Part shown: positions 1 through 6,565 of the stretch, in pieces | Numbering within the stretch: the stretch's first letter is position 1 | How the letters are laid out: every line of letters starts with the position of its first letter | Source of the DNA: Lachnospiraceae bacterium UBA7188 | Lineage (GTDB): Bacteria; Bacillota; Clostridia; Lachnospirales; Lachnospiraceae | Direction of reading: 5' to 3' | NCBI GenBank assembly: GCA_002490995.1 | Contig: DKVC01000229.1 | Location: 1-11,816, forward strand | Length of the DNA stretch: 11,816 bases | Notes under the pieces: generated by a model | What the model saw: only the letters and a program-made list of their open reading frames with translations | What the model was told of the DNA's origin: nothing | Database searches by the model: none | Made by a program: the position numbers and the translations under genes

Positions 1-669
1 GAAATGGTGGCAATCATGGGCCCCTCCGGCTCCGGGAAATCCACCTTGCTCTACAATGTGGCCGGGATGGACCAGCCCACCGGTGGACAGGTATGGCTGG
101 GGGATACCGAGCTCACAAAGCTGTCCGAGGACGAGAAGGCAAGGCTCAGACTGCGCCGCATGGGCTTTGTGTTCCAGCAGATGAACATGATGGCAAACCT
201 GAATATTCTGGACAATATCCTGCTCCCGGCATCCCAGACAGGCAGAAGCAGAGACAGAAAATCCAAAGAAGAACGGAACCTCCGGGCCCGGGCCCTCATG
301 GAGAAGCTGGGGATTTCCGGGCTGGGGGAACGGAAGATATCCCAGGTGTCCGGGGGCCAGCTCCAGCGGGCGTGCATCTGCAGGAGCATGATGAACAATC
401 CTGAAATCCTGTTTGCCGACGAGCCAACCGGGGCGCTGAACAAAAGCGCGGAGGCAGAAGTCATGGGGGAACTGGTCAAACTGAACCGGGAGGGAACCAC
501 AATCCTGATGGTGACCCATGACAGCAGAATCGCCAGTCAGTGCGACAGGATCCTGTACCTGCTGGACGGCCGGATTTCCGCAGAATTGCCGCTGGGCAAA
601 TTCGTGAGCGGAACAGAGCGGCAGCGGGAGGAACAAACGGCCAGGTGGCTCATGGAGATGGGCTGGTAA
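1..669 (+). CDS. ABC transporter ATP-binding protein, LolD/MacB/BceA type (5' partial)
   Basis: This is the nucleotide-binding subunit of an ABC transporter of the family that pairs with FtsX/MacB-type permeases (lipoprotein release, peptide or antimicrobial export and sensing). The frame is open from base 1, and the window enters just before the Walker A motif, so about 30-40 N-terminal residues including the A-loop are missing. Counting from the Met at base 4, Walker A GPSGSGKST is at 6-14, the Q-loop FVFQQ at 55-59, the signature VSGGQLQR at 115-122, Walker B ILFADE at 135-140 with catalytic Glu140, and the H-loop His at 172. After Walker B the sequence reads PTGALN, with Asn where many ABC proteins have Asp; I recall this as common in BceA-like proteins. 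The charged tail ending in WLMEMGW is also typical of clostridial members. A permease gene normally follows, but none does here. It is not a CUT1 sugar ATPase: it is too short and lacks the C-terminal regulatory domain. Substrate unknown. Confidence 0.93.
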   Translation, partial: EMVAIMGPSGSGKSTLLYNVAGMDQPTGGQVWLGDTELTKLSEDEKARLRLRRMGFVFQQMNMMANLNILDNILLPASQTGRSRDRKSKEERNLRARALMEKLGISGLGERKISQVSGGQLQRACICRSMMNNPEILFADEPTGALNKSAEAEVMGELVKLNREGTTILMVTHDSRIASQCDRILYLLDGRISAELPLGKFVSGTERQREEQTARWLMEMGW

Positions 670-903
670 AGGCACTCAGTCCTCGTAATGCCCCTGCAGG
701 CAATACTCAACAGATTTCCATATTCATCCCTATCGTAAACCAGTCTGTTTTCTGGCGTGTTTCAAAAGTGTCCTAATCCAGTTGGCAGTTTATTCTGGCT
801 ACACGTTTCAAATACATAGCGTGTGTGCAGGATCCAAGCCTTTTCCAAAACAAACATCTGTCAACTTGATTTGAAACACGCCTGTTTTCCTTTATCCGAC
901 CAG
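670..903. other. Intergenic region between convergent genes
   Basis: This stretch separates the ABC ATPase from the convergent AAA ATPase gene. Apart from the inverted-repeat element at 754-882, I see no convincing gene. There is no clear GC-rich hairpin with a T-tract directly after the stop codon at 669, so termination of the ABC transcript is unexplained, and no FtsX-type permease start follows. Confidence 0.6.
754..882. mobile_element. 129-bp MITE-like or IS-remnant element with terminal inverted repeats
   Basis: GGCGTGTTTCAAA at 754-766 is an exact reverse complement of TTTGAAACACGCC at 870-882. The flanks TGTTTTCT (746-753) and TGTTTTCC (883-890) match at 7 of 8 positions, as expected for a slightly decayed 8-bp target duplication. 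Terminal repeats starting with GG and 8-bp duplications occur in several IS groups, for example ISL3, so this could be a non-autonomous derivative of such an element. It carries no transposase. It lies between the 3' ends of two convergent genes, only 21 bp from the end of the AAA ATPase gene. The inverted repeats and flanking repeats are seen directly. The family and the claim of mobility are inferred. Confidence 0.5.
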
Positions 904-2823
904 TCATAGGCTGTCAAAATAATAATCGGTGCGTCGTCCCCCACTACGCCGCGGATTTTCATCCTCCGAGACTGTTTCCTCAAGCCCGCTGACAAGTGTA
1001 ATTTCCGGCAGATTCTTTAAGAACTGTTCGGCATTGCGGTAGGCGATGCCATTCTCCGTATCCATATCCTCACCCAGATACAGGACATACCGCCCTATAA
1101 GGGTTCCGTAACGGTTTGAAGTAAGCGCCAGCTTTTCCTCATCCATCAGATGCCTTGCCTGTTCCCGAGCATACTCACTGCTGTGCTTGATCTCATAAGC
1201 GGCGCAGGTATCCGTATCCTTGTCATAAATCACCATGTCAAACTCTCCAATACGAAATGCCAGCTTGAACACCCTGTATCTTTTGGAAAGCGCCCTTGTT
1301 GTTTCCAAAAGGACAATATCCTCCAGCATCCGGCCCCGGACTTCTTCCAAAATGCGCTCCGTGATCAAGGTCCGCTTTCTTTCCTCCAGCGTCCTGAAAT
1401 AATCATCCTCCATCAGCGAATACACCAAAGCCTGCGCCTGACAATAGCGCATACCGGGCTGTAAAAACAGCATATGCTCCTGAGGCGAAAGCCCTGCTTC
1501 TGCCGACTCGATTGGGCAATTGACAATCAGGTCAAGATCTTTCAGATATTTTTTGATCAGGCTGACCAGACCATCATTCAACCCTATGGTCTGCTCTTCC
1601 TGATTCCGTATCTCCAGGATATCCATGAGCCGCTTAGTCACCGTCTCCCGGTCAATCTCATAAAGCGCACGGGTACGGATTTCCGGGTTCCGATCCTGCC
1701 TGAGATTCCTGGCTGAAATGCCAAGGTCATGGGACACGAAATCCCTTGTCAGCACCTCCAGTACAAACCGGTGGTTCATATCCTCCACGACCCGGTTAAT
1801 GGCTCCGGTCAATTCCCCTTTTTCATACAACGGATACAGATGGTAGAAGTGGCTCCCGTATTCGTAACACTCCAGGGAATGCTGGATATTTTTTGCAATG
1901 GCGGTATCGATATACCGTCTTGTATTTTCATCATCCCGAAACGCCGCGTCACTCGCCAGGGCATCCTCATCGTCAAAGGCAAGCTCTCCTGCACGCAGGG
2001 TTCCCCCATAACGGATATATTCATCGATACTGTCAATCCCAAGCAGGCGGCTGTATTCCCGAAACGGGATAAAGGTGGTGTGGATTGTGCATTCCCTGTC
2101 ATACAGTTCATAATCCCGCGCAATCCAAAAGCCCAGGGAATCCGTGCCGGACAGTACAATCTTCATCCCCATCATGGCATAGATATCCGATAATAACGCC
2201 GCCGAATCAACAAAGTCCTTCATGAGCGTTACCTCATCCAGAAAGATATACTGGTATCCTTCCTTCCGCAGATGATCCAGATCTCGGGCAGCCATATCCA
2301 TCTCATCGGTGGGCCTCAGCTTGATATAAGCAGCCTTTGCAAAATCTTCCGGAATCATCTCCGCCATTGCCTGAAACAGCAGCGTTGTTTTCCCTGTCCG
2401 CCGTAAGCCATACAGGATGCAGACTCTTCCGTACCCGGAGCCATAGAGATATCTGTGCAGTTTCTCGAAGCAGTCCCTCTTTTCGTAGCGCCGGACATGA
2501 TGAAGCAGCTTTTTAAGCGCCTCTCCTGTCGTCACATTCGTCCGGTAGGGCAGTTCCTCCATGACATGGGCAGGTTCTTTTTCCGGCTTTGACCGGAGGA
2601 GCTTTACCTGTTCCTGCAGGTTCTTCCTCTGCGCAATCTGAGCCTTCAGCGGTTCTACCTCATCGGCTTTCAGATACCGGCTTTTTTTCTTCCCACTTTC
2701 TGACCATTGATGATAATAATAGGAGTTTCCCTTGACCGTCTTAGTAGAAATATACCCTTTCGGCAGACTTTGTATCTCCCTTTGCAGTTCAGCTATCCTT
2801 TCCTGACGCTCTTTCTCAGCCAT
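904..2823 (-). CDS. AAA family ATPase with C-terminal PD-(D/E)xK-like domain
   Basis: A 639-residue P-loop ATPase of the AAA_14 / archaeal-type ATPase group that often carries DUF4143-like C-termini. Residues about 1-75 are charged and contain a Tyr-rich stretch (KGNSYYYHQW, 31-40), resembling the small DUF6788-type domain known from clostridial proteins. Walker A GLRRTGKTT is at 139-147, Walker B YIFLDE at 192-197, and a sensor-1-like LSGTDS at 224-229. Near the C-terminus, GEFDMVIYD (526-534) followed by YEIKHS (543-548) forms an E-x-D...E-x-K pattern typical of restriction-nuclease folds. There is no signal peptide or membrane segment, so it is cytoplasmic. The start is supported by GGAGGT seven bases upstream of the ATG and by a consensus promoter just before it. 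It is transcribed alone. The cellular role of this family is poorly defined; mobile-element or defence roles are possible but not shown by the sequence. Domain layout is fairly sure, function is not. Confidence 0.9.
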   Translation of the reverse strand: MAEKERQERIAELQREIQSLPKGYISTKTVKGNSYYYHQWSESGKKKSRYLKADEVEPLKAQIAQRKNLQEQVKLLRSKPEKEPAHVMEELPYRTNVTTGEALKKLLHHVRRYEKRDCFEKLHRYLYGSGYGRVCILYGLRRTGKTTLLFQAMAEMIPEDFAKAAYIKLRPTDEMDMAARDLDHLRKEGYQYIFLDEVTLMKDFVDSAALLSDIYAMMGMKIVLSGTDSLGFWIARDYELYDRECTIHTTFIPFREYSRLLGIDSIDEYIRYGGTLRAGELAFDDEDALASDAAFRDDENTRRYIDTAIAKNIQHSLECYEYGSHFYHLYPLYEKGELTGAINRVVEDMNHRFVLEVLTRDFVSHDLGISARNLRQDRNPEIRTRALYEIDRETVTKRLMDILEIRNQEEQTIGLNDGLVSLIKKYLKDLDLIVNCPIESAEAGLSPQEHMLFLQPGMRYCQAQALVYSLMEDDYFRTLEERKRTLITERILEEVRGRMLEDIVLLETTRALSKRYRVFKLAFRIGEFDMVIYDKDTDTCAAYEIKHSSEYAREQARHLMDEEKLALTSNRYGTLIGRYVLYLGEDMDTENGIAYRNAEQFLKNLPEITLVSGLEETVSEDENPRRSGGRRTDYYFDSL

Positions 2824-2847
2824 CGCAGCACCTCCGTTCTTCTCTGT

Positions 2848-2876
2848 ATTATACTCAAGGTTATCCCCCCTGTCAA
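2848..2876 (-). promoter_or_regulatory. Consensus sigma-A promoter of the AAA ATPase gene
   Basis: On the minus strand a perfect TTGACA (2871-2876) is followed, after exactly 17 bp, by a perfect TATAAT (2848-2853). Transcription would start near 2841, giving a leader of about 18 nt that contains the GGAGGT ribosome binding site. A promoter this strong usually needs a repressor, which fits the inverted repeat around it. Confidence 0.85.
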
Positions 2877-2894
2877 TAGAGTGGGGGATAACCT
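2858..2894. promoter_or_regulatory. 12-bp inverted repeat bracketing the -35 box (probable operator)
   Basis: AGGTTATCCCCC (2858-2869) and GGGGGATAACCT (2883-2894) are perfect inverted copies separated by 13 bp. The gap contains the TTGACA box of the ATPase promoter, and one arm fills most of the spacer between -35 and -10. No T-tract follows on either strand, so a terminator is unlikely. A dimeric repressor bound here would block RNA polymerase. The binding protein is not identifiable from this window; autoregulation is one option. Confidence 0.65.
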
Positions 2895-3169
2895 GAAAAG
2901 AAAAGAATCCAAGCGCTATCTGAATAAGCAGGATCTGTTTTCTTCTTCACTTTCCACGCCGATACTCTGCACAGCAGGCTCCGTTCCCCGGAGGGTGGTT
3001 CCTCCCTGCCGGTATATTTATCACAATAGCCCCTGCCAAAGGCAGGGGCTATTAAGTAGAGTATACTTTTTGTATGGTGGTGGCAATCTCACGGCACTTC
3101 TCTCCACTTCAGCCGGCATTGTATTCCAGAGGCATGCTTTTCCTGCGCAGAAGCCCCGTCTTTGACCGC
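2895..3169. other. Intergenic region upstream of the ATPase gene and downstream of the importer operon
   Basis: Apart from the hairpin at 3025-3053, I see no supported gene here. The stretch lies between the 5' end of the ATPase gene and the 3' end of the sugar importer. A short inverted repeat TATAC-TTTTT-GTATG at about 3062-3077 looks minor. Confidence 0.5.
3025..3053 (-). terminator. Strong hairpin, probable terminator of the importer operon
   Basis: AATAGCCCCTGCC (3025-3037) and GGCAGGGGCTATT (3041-3053) form a perfect 13-bp stem with a 3-nt loop, about 116 bp past the stop codon of the last importer gene. The stem is GC-rich, but no real U-tract follows on either strand, so this may be a weak terminator or an RNA 3'-end stabiliser. 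It is symmetric and could act in either direction. Confidence 0.5.
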
Positions 3170-4015
3170 CTACTTCACCGCTCCGTTGGTGACTCCGTTC
3201 AGGATCTGCTTCTGGCAGATCATATAGAAGATCAGAATCGGAATCAATGACAACAGATAGGATGCGAACGCCAGGTTATAGTTGGTCCCGAACTGGGACT
3301 GGAAGTTCAGCTGTGCCAGGGGCAGCGTATTTTCCCCTGAACCGGCCATGATAATCAGGGGCGTCATCACGTCGTTCCACACCGCCAGCGCCGTGATCAC
3401 GGCCACCGTGGCATGCATGGGTCCCATGATGGGGAAGATGATGCTCCAGTAAGTCTTCCAGGTAGAAGCCCCGTCCACTCTGGCTGCCTCCTCCAGGGCC
3501 ATGGGGATATTCACCAGGTATCCGGAATACAGCATGATATTCATGGGCATATAGAACACCACATACAGGATGATCACGCCCGCCCAGTTTGCCAGGTGCA
3601 GTTCCGCCGTCTGCTTGGCCAGGGGCATCATCAGGATGGCGAAAGGCACGAACATGCCGCTGACGATGAACAGGTATACGAAGCTGTAGAACTTGCTTTT
3701 GGCCTTGTTCCGCCCCAGGGCGTAGCCCATAAGGGAATGCAGCAAAACGGACAGCACGATGGTGCTCACGGAGATCAGCAGGCTGTTCCTTAAGGAATGC
3801 CAGAAGTCCGTCACCCGCATGGCTTCCCTGAAGTTGTCCAGGCTCCAGGTCCTGGGCAGGGACAGGATGCCGCTGATGCTGTTGGTCATTTCAGAAGGCT
3901 GCTTGAATGCGATCACGATGGTCATATACAGAGGAAACACGATCGTGGACAGCCCTAAGATAAGCAGTACCATAACGGCTCTGTTGGATTTTCCTATGGA
4001 TGATGTATGTTTCAT
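3170..4015 (-). CDS. Carbohydrate ABC transporter permease, MalG/MsmG type (CUT1)
   Basis: A 281-residue inner-membrane permease, the usual size for the MalG half of a CUT1 sugar importer. An N-terminal membrane segment (about 13-37) is followed by a periplasm-side loop and about five more helices. The EAA loop that docks with the ATPase is clear: LEEAARVDGASTWKTYW at 174-190, followed by a conserved FP. The start ATG lies seven bases after AAAGGAGG and overlaps the stop codon of the preceding permease as ATGA, so the two are translationally coupled. It is the last gene of the operon. Together with the MalF-type partner it forms the channel. In this context the cargo is probably an alpha-galactoside such as raffinose or melibiose. 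That is inferred from the neighbouring GH36 gene, not from permease residues. Confidence 0.95.
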   Translation of the reverse strand: MKHTSSIGKSNRAVMVLLILGLSTIVFPLYMTIVIAFKQPSEMTNSISGILSLPRTWSLDNFREAMRVTDFWHSLRNSLLISVSTIVLSVLLHSLMGYALGRNKAKSKFYSFVYLFIVSGMFVPFAILMMPLAKQTAELHLANWAGVIILYVVFYMPMNIMLYSGYLVNIPMALEEAARVDGASTWKTYWSIIFPIMGPMHATVAVITALAVWNDVMTPLIIMAGSGENTLPLAQLNFQSQFGTNYNLAFASYLLSLIPILIFYMICQKQILNGVTNGAVK

Positions 4016-4878
4016 AGCTGCTCCTCCTTTGAACTGGAAAATTTCATCTGGGCAACGGAGATGACGACGATCACGATGAAGAACACTACCGCGTTGGCGC
4101 TCTGGAATCCGAACTGTCCGCCTGCCATACCGTTATTGTAGATCAGGAAGGAAATGGATTCCGTGCTCTGGGCGGGGCCGCCCTTGGTCAGGGCCATGAT
4201 CTGGTCGAATACCATCAGGAAATTCTTCACGCACAGCACCATGTTGATGGAGAAGAACGGGATGATGAGCGGAAACGTCAGATACCTGAACTGTTTCCAG
4301 CCGGTGGCCCCGTCAAGCCCTCCCGCTTCGTACACGTCCTCAGGTACGGTCTGGAGGCCTGAGATGTAAATGATGGTGTTCATGGCGATGGCCTGCCAGG
4401 CGCATACGATCATGACGCCGATCCACGCCTTGCCCGGGCTGGACAGGATGCTGGAGCTCAGAGCCTTGATTCCGGTCATGTCCGCCAGCGCCGGGATGAT
4501 GTAAGTAAAGAAATAGTTGAAGATATAGCCCACTACCAAGGATCCCAGGATGTTTGGCAGGAAATAGGCGCCCCGGAAGAATCCTTTGGCCCGGATTTTG
4601 CTGTTCAGGGCCATGGCCAGGAGCAGGCTGATCACATTCACCACCACCGTGGTCACCAGGGCCAGCCGGATGGTGAACCAGTAGGATCTCCCTACCCGGG
4701 CGTCCGAGAATAAGTCGATGTAATTCCGGAACCCTACCCAGTCGTACTTGCCGAATCCGCGGAAATTGGTGAAGCTGTATATCACGCCGCGGATCAGCGG
4801 GATGGTGTTGAAGCAGACGAACAGGGCCAGGATCGGTATGGTTATCAGCAGAAAAGTTCTTTGTCTGTCATTTTTCAT
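4012..4878 (-). CDS. Carbohydrate ABC transporter permease, MalF/MsmF type (CUT1)
   Basis: A 288-residue permease, the MalF-type partner without the long periplasmic insert of E. coli MalF, as is usual in Firmicutes. The N-terminal helix spans about 8-35, and about six helices are visible. The EAA loop reads EDVYEAGGLDGATGWKQF (180-197) before LTFPLIIP. Gly replaces the usual second Ala of the EAA motif, which is a mild deviation. KGGPAQSTES (232-241) is a typical conserved segment of this subunit. AAGGAGGG lies 11 bases before the ATG, a slightly long spacing. It follows the binding-protein gene by 26 bp and overlaps the next permease by 4 bp. It forms a heterodimeric channel with that permease in the cytoplasmic membrane. 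Confidence 0.95.
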   Translation of the reverse strand: MKNDRQRTFLLITIPILALFVCFNTIPLIRGVIYSFTNFRGFGKYDWVGFRNYIDLFSDARVGRSYWFTIRLALVTTVVVNVISLLLAMALNSKIRAKGFFRGAYFLPNILGSLVVGYIFNYFFTYIIPALADMTGIKALSSSILSSPGKAWIGVMIVCAWQAIAMNTIIYISGLQTVPEDVYEAGGLDGATGWKQFRYLTFPLIIPFFSINMVLCVKNFLMVFDQIMALTKGGPAQSTESISFLIYNNGMAGGQFGFQSANAVVFFIVIVVISVAQMKFSSSKEEQL

Positions 4879-4904
4879 GGTCTTCTCTTCCCTCCTTCAG
4901 GATT

Positions 4905-6251
4905 TTAATGGTTCTGCGCATATTCCTGTACCATGCGGATGATATCCCGGTTGTACCTCTGCCAGTTCTTGTCAAAAGTGGCAAGGAAATCATCCAGGTC
5001 TTTCTCGATCAGGTAGGTCTGCAGCAGCGCGTCCACGGACATTTCCGAGGGGTAATAGTGATCCTGATAATCCGTCATGTTCCCGGTCCGGATGAACTCC
5101 TGCATGCCGTCCAGCATGGAAGCCAGCTTAAACTCCCCGCTCTTGCAGGGAACGGCGTTCTGGTCGTCGATGTAGCGCTGTATGTTCTCGTCCGCAAGTA
5201 GGAAGTCCAGGACTTCGTATGCCGCCTCCTTGTCAGGGCAGTCCGCCATGACGCAGAAGCCTAAGTCGATACCGGAATTCAGTGTCCTGTCCTCCCTGTC
5301 ATCACAGGCTGGCATCACGAAGGAGTCGATGTCCAGTTCCGGATTCACGGAGAGAATCTGGGGCGTGGCGTAGCTCCCGATGGGATACATGGCGGATTCC
5401 CCTCTGGCAAAAGCGGTACAGGCGTCATTGTACCCGTAGGCAAAGGGGTCTGCGGGGCCGTAGGGCAGAAGCTGCAGATATTTATCCGCCAGCTCCCGGT
5501 ATTGCTCCGTAAATGTGGTCTCTCCCCGGTTGACCTGTTTCGTGGTGTCCGGGGGCGCCAGCTCCACGGCCATAGCATTCCAGGGCGCCAGACAGGTCCA
5601 GGTATCTTTAAAACCGAAATAGAACGGCAGGATTCCTTCCGCCTGGATCTCATCGCAGAGGGACAGCAGATCCTCCCAGGTTTCGGGAATCTCCCAGCCG
5701 TGCTCCGCGAACATCTGCCGGTTGTAGAGCACCCCCGCGGCGTTGGCAACATAGGGCACAATGTATGTGCCGTCCACAGGTACAAGCTCCAGCGCTTCCG
5801 CGATGTCCAGGTATCCCTGATTGATGTCCTGTAGCCCGGCGTAATCTGACACATCTGTCAGGATTTCAGCGTCCACAAAGTAGGAATAGTTAATGTCGCC
5901 GCCGATTCCTATGATATCCGGATAGTCCTCCCGGATGAACCTGGTCTTGAGGATCGTGGTGGCATCATTGGGGGAATTGATGGTCAGATGGATGTCGTCA
6001 TGGGTGGCGTTGAACTGCTCCTCCACTGTCTTGAAGTAGTTGGCCGCTTCCGGCTTGTACTGGACGATTTCGATTTCTGTCTTCCCGCTGTTTTCGGACG
6101 AAGCGCATCCCGCAAGGGGAATCATGACCGCCATGCAGCACAGCGCTGCTCCCGCGAATCCTGCACTTTTACCGTGGAAATCATTTCTTCCATGGAAAAC
6201 GTCTCTTCCATGAAAATCATCTCTTCCATGAAAAACTTTTCTTCCATTCAT
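4905..6251 (-). CDS. Extracellular sugar-binding lipoprotein of a CUT1 ABC importer (MsmE/RafE-like)
   Basis: A 448-residue solute-binding protein, the normal size for CUT1 binding proteins. It would capture the sugar outside the membrane and deliver it to the two permeases encoded downstream. The signal peptide ends in the lipobox LAGC (46-49), so Cys49 is probably lipidated. The mature part starts with a Ser/Glu-rich linker and an EIEIVQYKPEA strand typical of family 1 binding proteins. The start at 6251 was chosen because AAAGGAG lies about eight bases before it; an in-frame ATG at 6368 has no such support and would put 39 extra residues ahead of a complete signal peptide. The region before the hydrophobic core is unusual: a hexapeptide of the type FHGRD(D/V) is repeated about four times (residues 7-27), encoded by 18-bp tandem repeats. 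Substrate is inferred from the neighbouring alpha-galactosidase. Confidence 0.93.
   Translation of the reverse strand: MNGRKVFHGRDDFHGRDVFHGRNDFHGKSAGFAGAALCCMAVMIPLAGCASSENSGKTEIEIVQYKPEAANYFKTVEEQFNATHDDIHLTINSPNDATTILKTRFIREDYPDIIGIGGDINYSYFVDAEILTDVSDYAGLQDINQGYLDIAEALELVPVDGTYIVPYVANAAGVLYNRQMFAEHGWEIPETWEDLLSLCDEIQAEGILPFYFGFKDTWTCLAPWNAMAVELAPPDTTKQVNRGETTFTEQYRELADKYLQLLPYGPADPFAYGYNDACTAFARGESAMYPIGSYATPQILSVNPELDIDSFVMPACDDREDRTLNSGIDLGFCVMADCPDKEAAYEVLDFLLADENIQRYIDDQNAVPCKSGEFKLASMLDGMQEFIRTGNMTDYQDHYYPSEMSVDALLQTYLIEKDLDDFLATFDKNWQRYNRDIIRMVQEYAQNH
6173..6244 (-). repeat. 18-bp tandem repeat in the binding-protein signal peptide
   Basis: Four consecutive 18-bp units lie at 6173-6190, 6191-6208, 6209-6226 and 6227-6244. 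They share the core CATG(G)AAA...TCTTC and differ at a few positions. Each encodes six residues of the type FHGR(D/N)(D/V), so copy changes keep the reading frame. They sit in the positively charged n-region of the lipoprotein signal peptide, between the start codon and the hydrophobic core. Confidence 0.85.
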
Positions 6252-6282
6252 GGCATTCACTCCTTTTCGTTTTCGTCCAGCA

Positions 6283-6296
6283 TCTGTCCGGACAGA
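6283..6296. promoter_or_regulatory. 14-bp perfect palindrome in the leader of the importer operon
   Basis: TCTGTCCGGACAGA is a perfect palindrome with no spacer, about 30 bp upstream of the binding-protein start codon. It could be an operator bound by a dimeric regulator. With no loop it is a poor RNA hairpin. Function is inferred only from symmetry and position. Confidence 0.3.
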
Positions 6297-6352
6297 CACT
6301 GGCACCCGGTTTTGGATTTCATCCATGAGATCCATCCGCCGGGATTTTCGAT

Positions 6353-6366
6353 AAAAATATGATAAC
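6353..6366. promoter_or_regulatory. 14-bp motif shared with the glycosidase operon promoter (copy 1)
   Basis: AAAAATATGATAAC on the plus strand occurs exactly, in the opposite orientation, at 11602-11615 in front of the GH13/GH36 operon. Here it lies about 100 bp upstream of the binding-protein start. It may be a binding site for the local AraC-type regulator or another common factor. On the minus strand it overlaps a weak -10-like TATCAT (6359-6364). Confidence 0.45.
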
Positions 6367-6369
6367 ATA

Positions 6370-6422
6370 CCATTATGCTTTCAGAAAATAGCAGAATATA
6401 GGATATTTTATTCCATTATGCT
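6370..6422. promoter_or_regulatory. 10-bp direct repeat CCATTATGCT, two copies 43 bp apart
   Basis: Exact copies lie at 6370-6379 and 6413-6422. The spacing is close to four helical turns, so both would face the same side of the DNA. They lie in the intergenic region between the importer operon and araC, on the importer side of the araC promoter. A regulator-site role is inferred. Confidence 0.4.
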
Positions 6423-6428
6423 ACTTTT

Positions 6429-6460
6429 CCAGCATTTTGTTGAAGTTAGCCAGCATTTTG
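6429..6460. promoter_or_regulatory. 11-bp direct repeat CCAGCATTTTG with 21-bp period (candidate AraC-family site)
   Basis: Exact copies lie at 6429-6439 and 6450-6460, one period of 21 bp, which is two helical turns. AraC/XylS-family proteins typically bind direct repeats with this spacing. The first copy ends just before the predicted -35 box of araC (6440-6445), and the second fills much of the spacer. A regulator bound here could repress its own gene while acting on the divergent importer operon. Confidence 0.55.
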
Positions 6461-6469
6461 GTATATAAT
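6440..6469 (+). promoter_or_regulatory. Probable promoter of the araC-type regulator gene
   Basis: TATAAT at 6464-6469 is preceded, after 18 bp, by TTGAAG (4 of 6 matches to TTGACA) at 6440-6445. Transcription would start near 6476, giving a leader of about 90 nt. The surrounding DNA is AT-rich. The direct repeat at 6429-6460 overlaps it. Confidence 0.55.
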
Positions 6470-6565
6470 AATATTTACACACCCGTTATGAGATCACGGC
6501 AAGAATCATTTGCCAACGTAAAGGCATAACAAAGTTACTGTTGTGACAATGTGAAGAGGTGCATT

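Noticed and set aside
762..857. 31-codon minus-strand reading frame inside the MITE-like element
   Set aside because: No ribosome binding site and no recognisable family. It could be a decayed transposase end, but this cannot be supported.
2707..3165. Plus-strand 152-codon reading frame across the ATPase promoter
   Set aside because: It runs antisense to the start of the ATPase gene and through its promoter and the 3025-3053 hairpin, with no ribosome binding site and no family-like features.
6173..6244. CRISPR-like array
   Set aside because: The 18-bp units are directly adjacent with no spacers and encode part of a signal peptide, so this is a coding tandem repeat.
6252..6368. N-terminal extension of the binding protein from an ATG at 6368
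   Set aside because: It has no ribosome binding site. The ATG at 6251 has AAAGGAG at good spacing and yields a complete lipoprotein signal peptide; the extension would put 39 charged residues in front of it.
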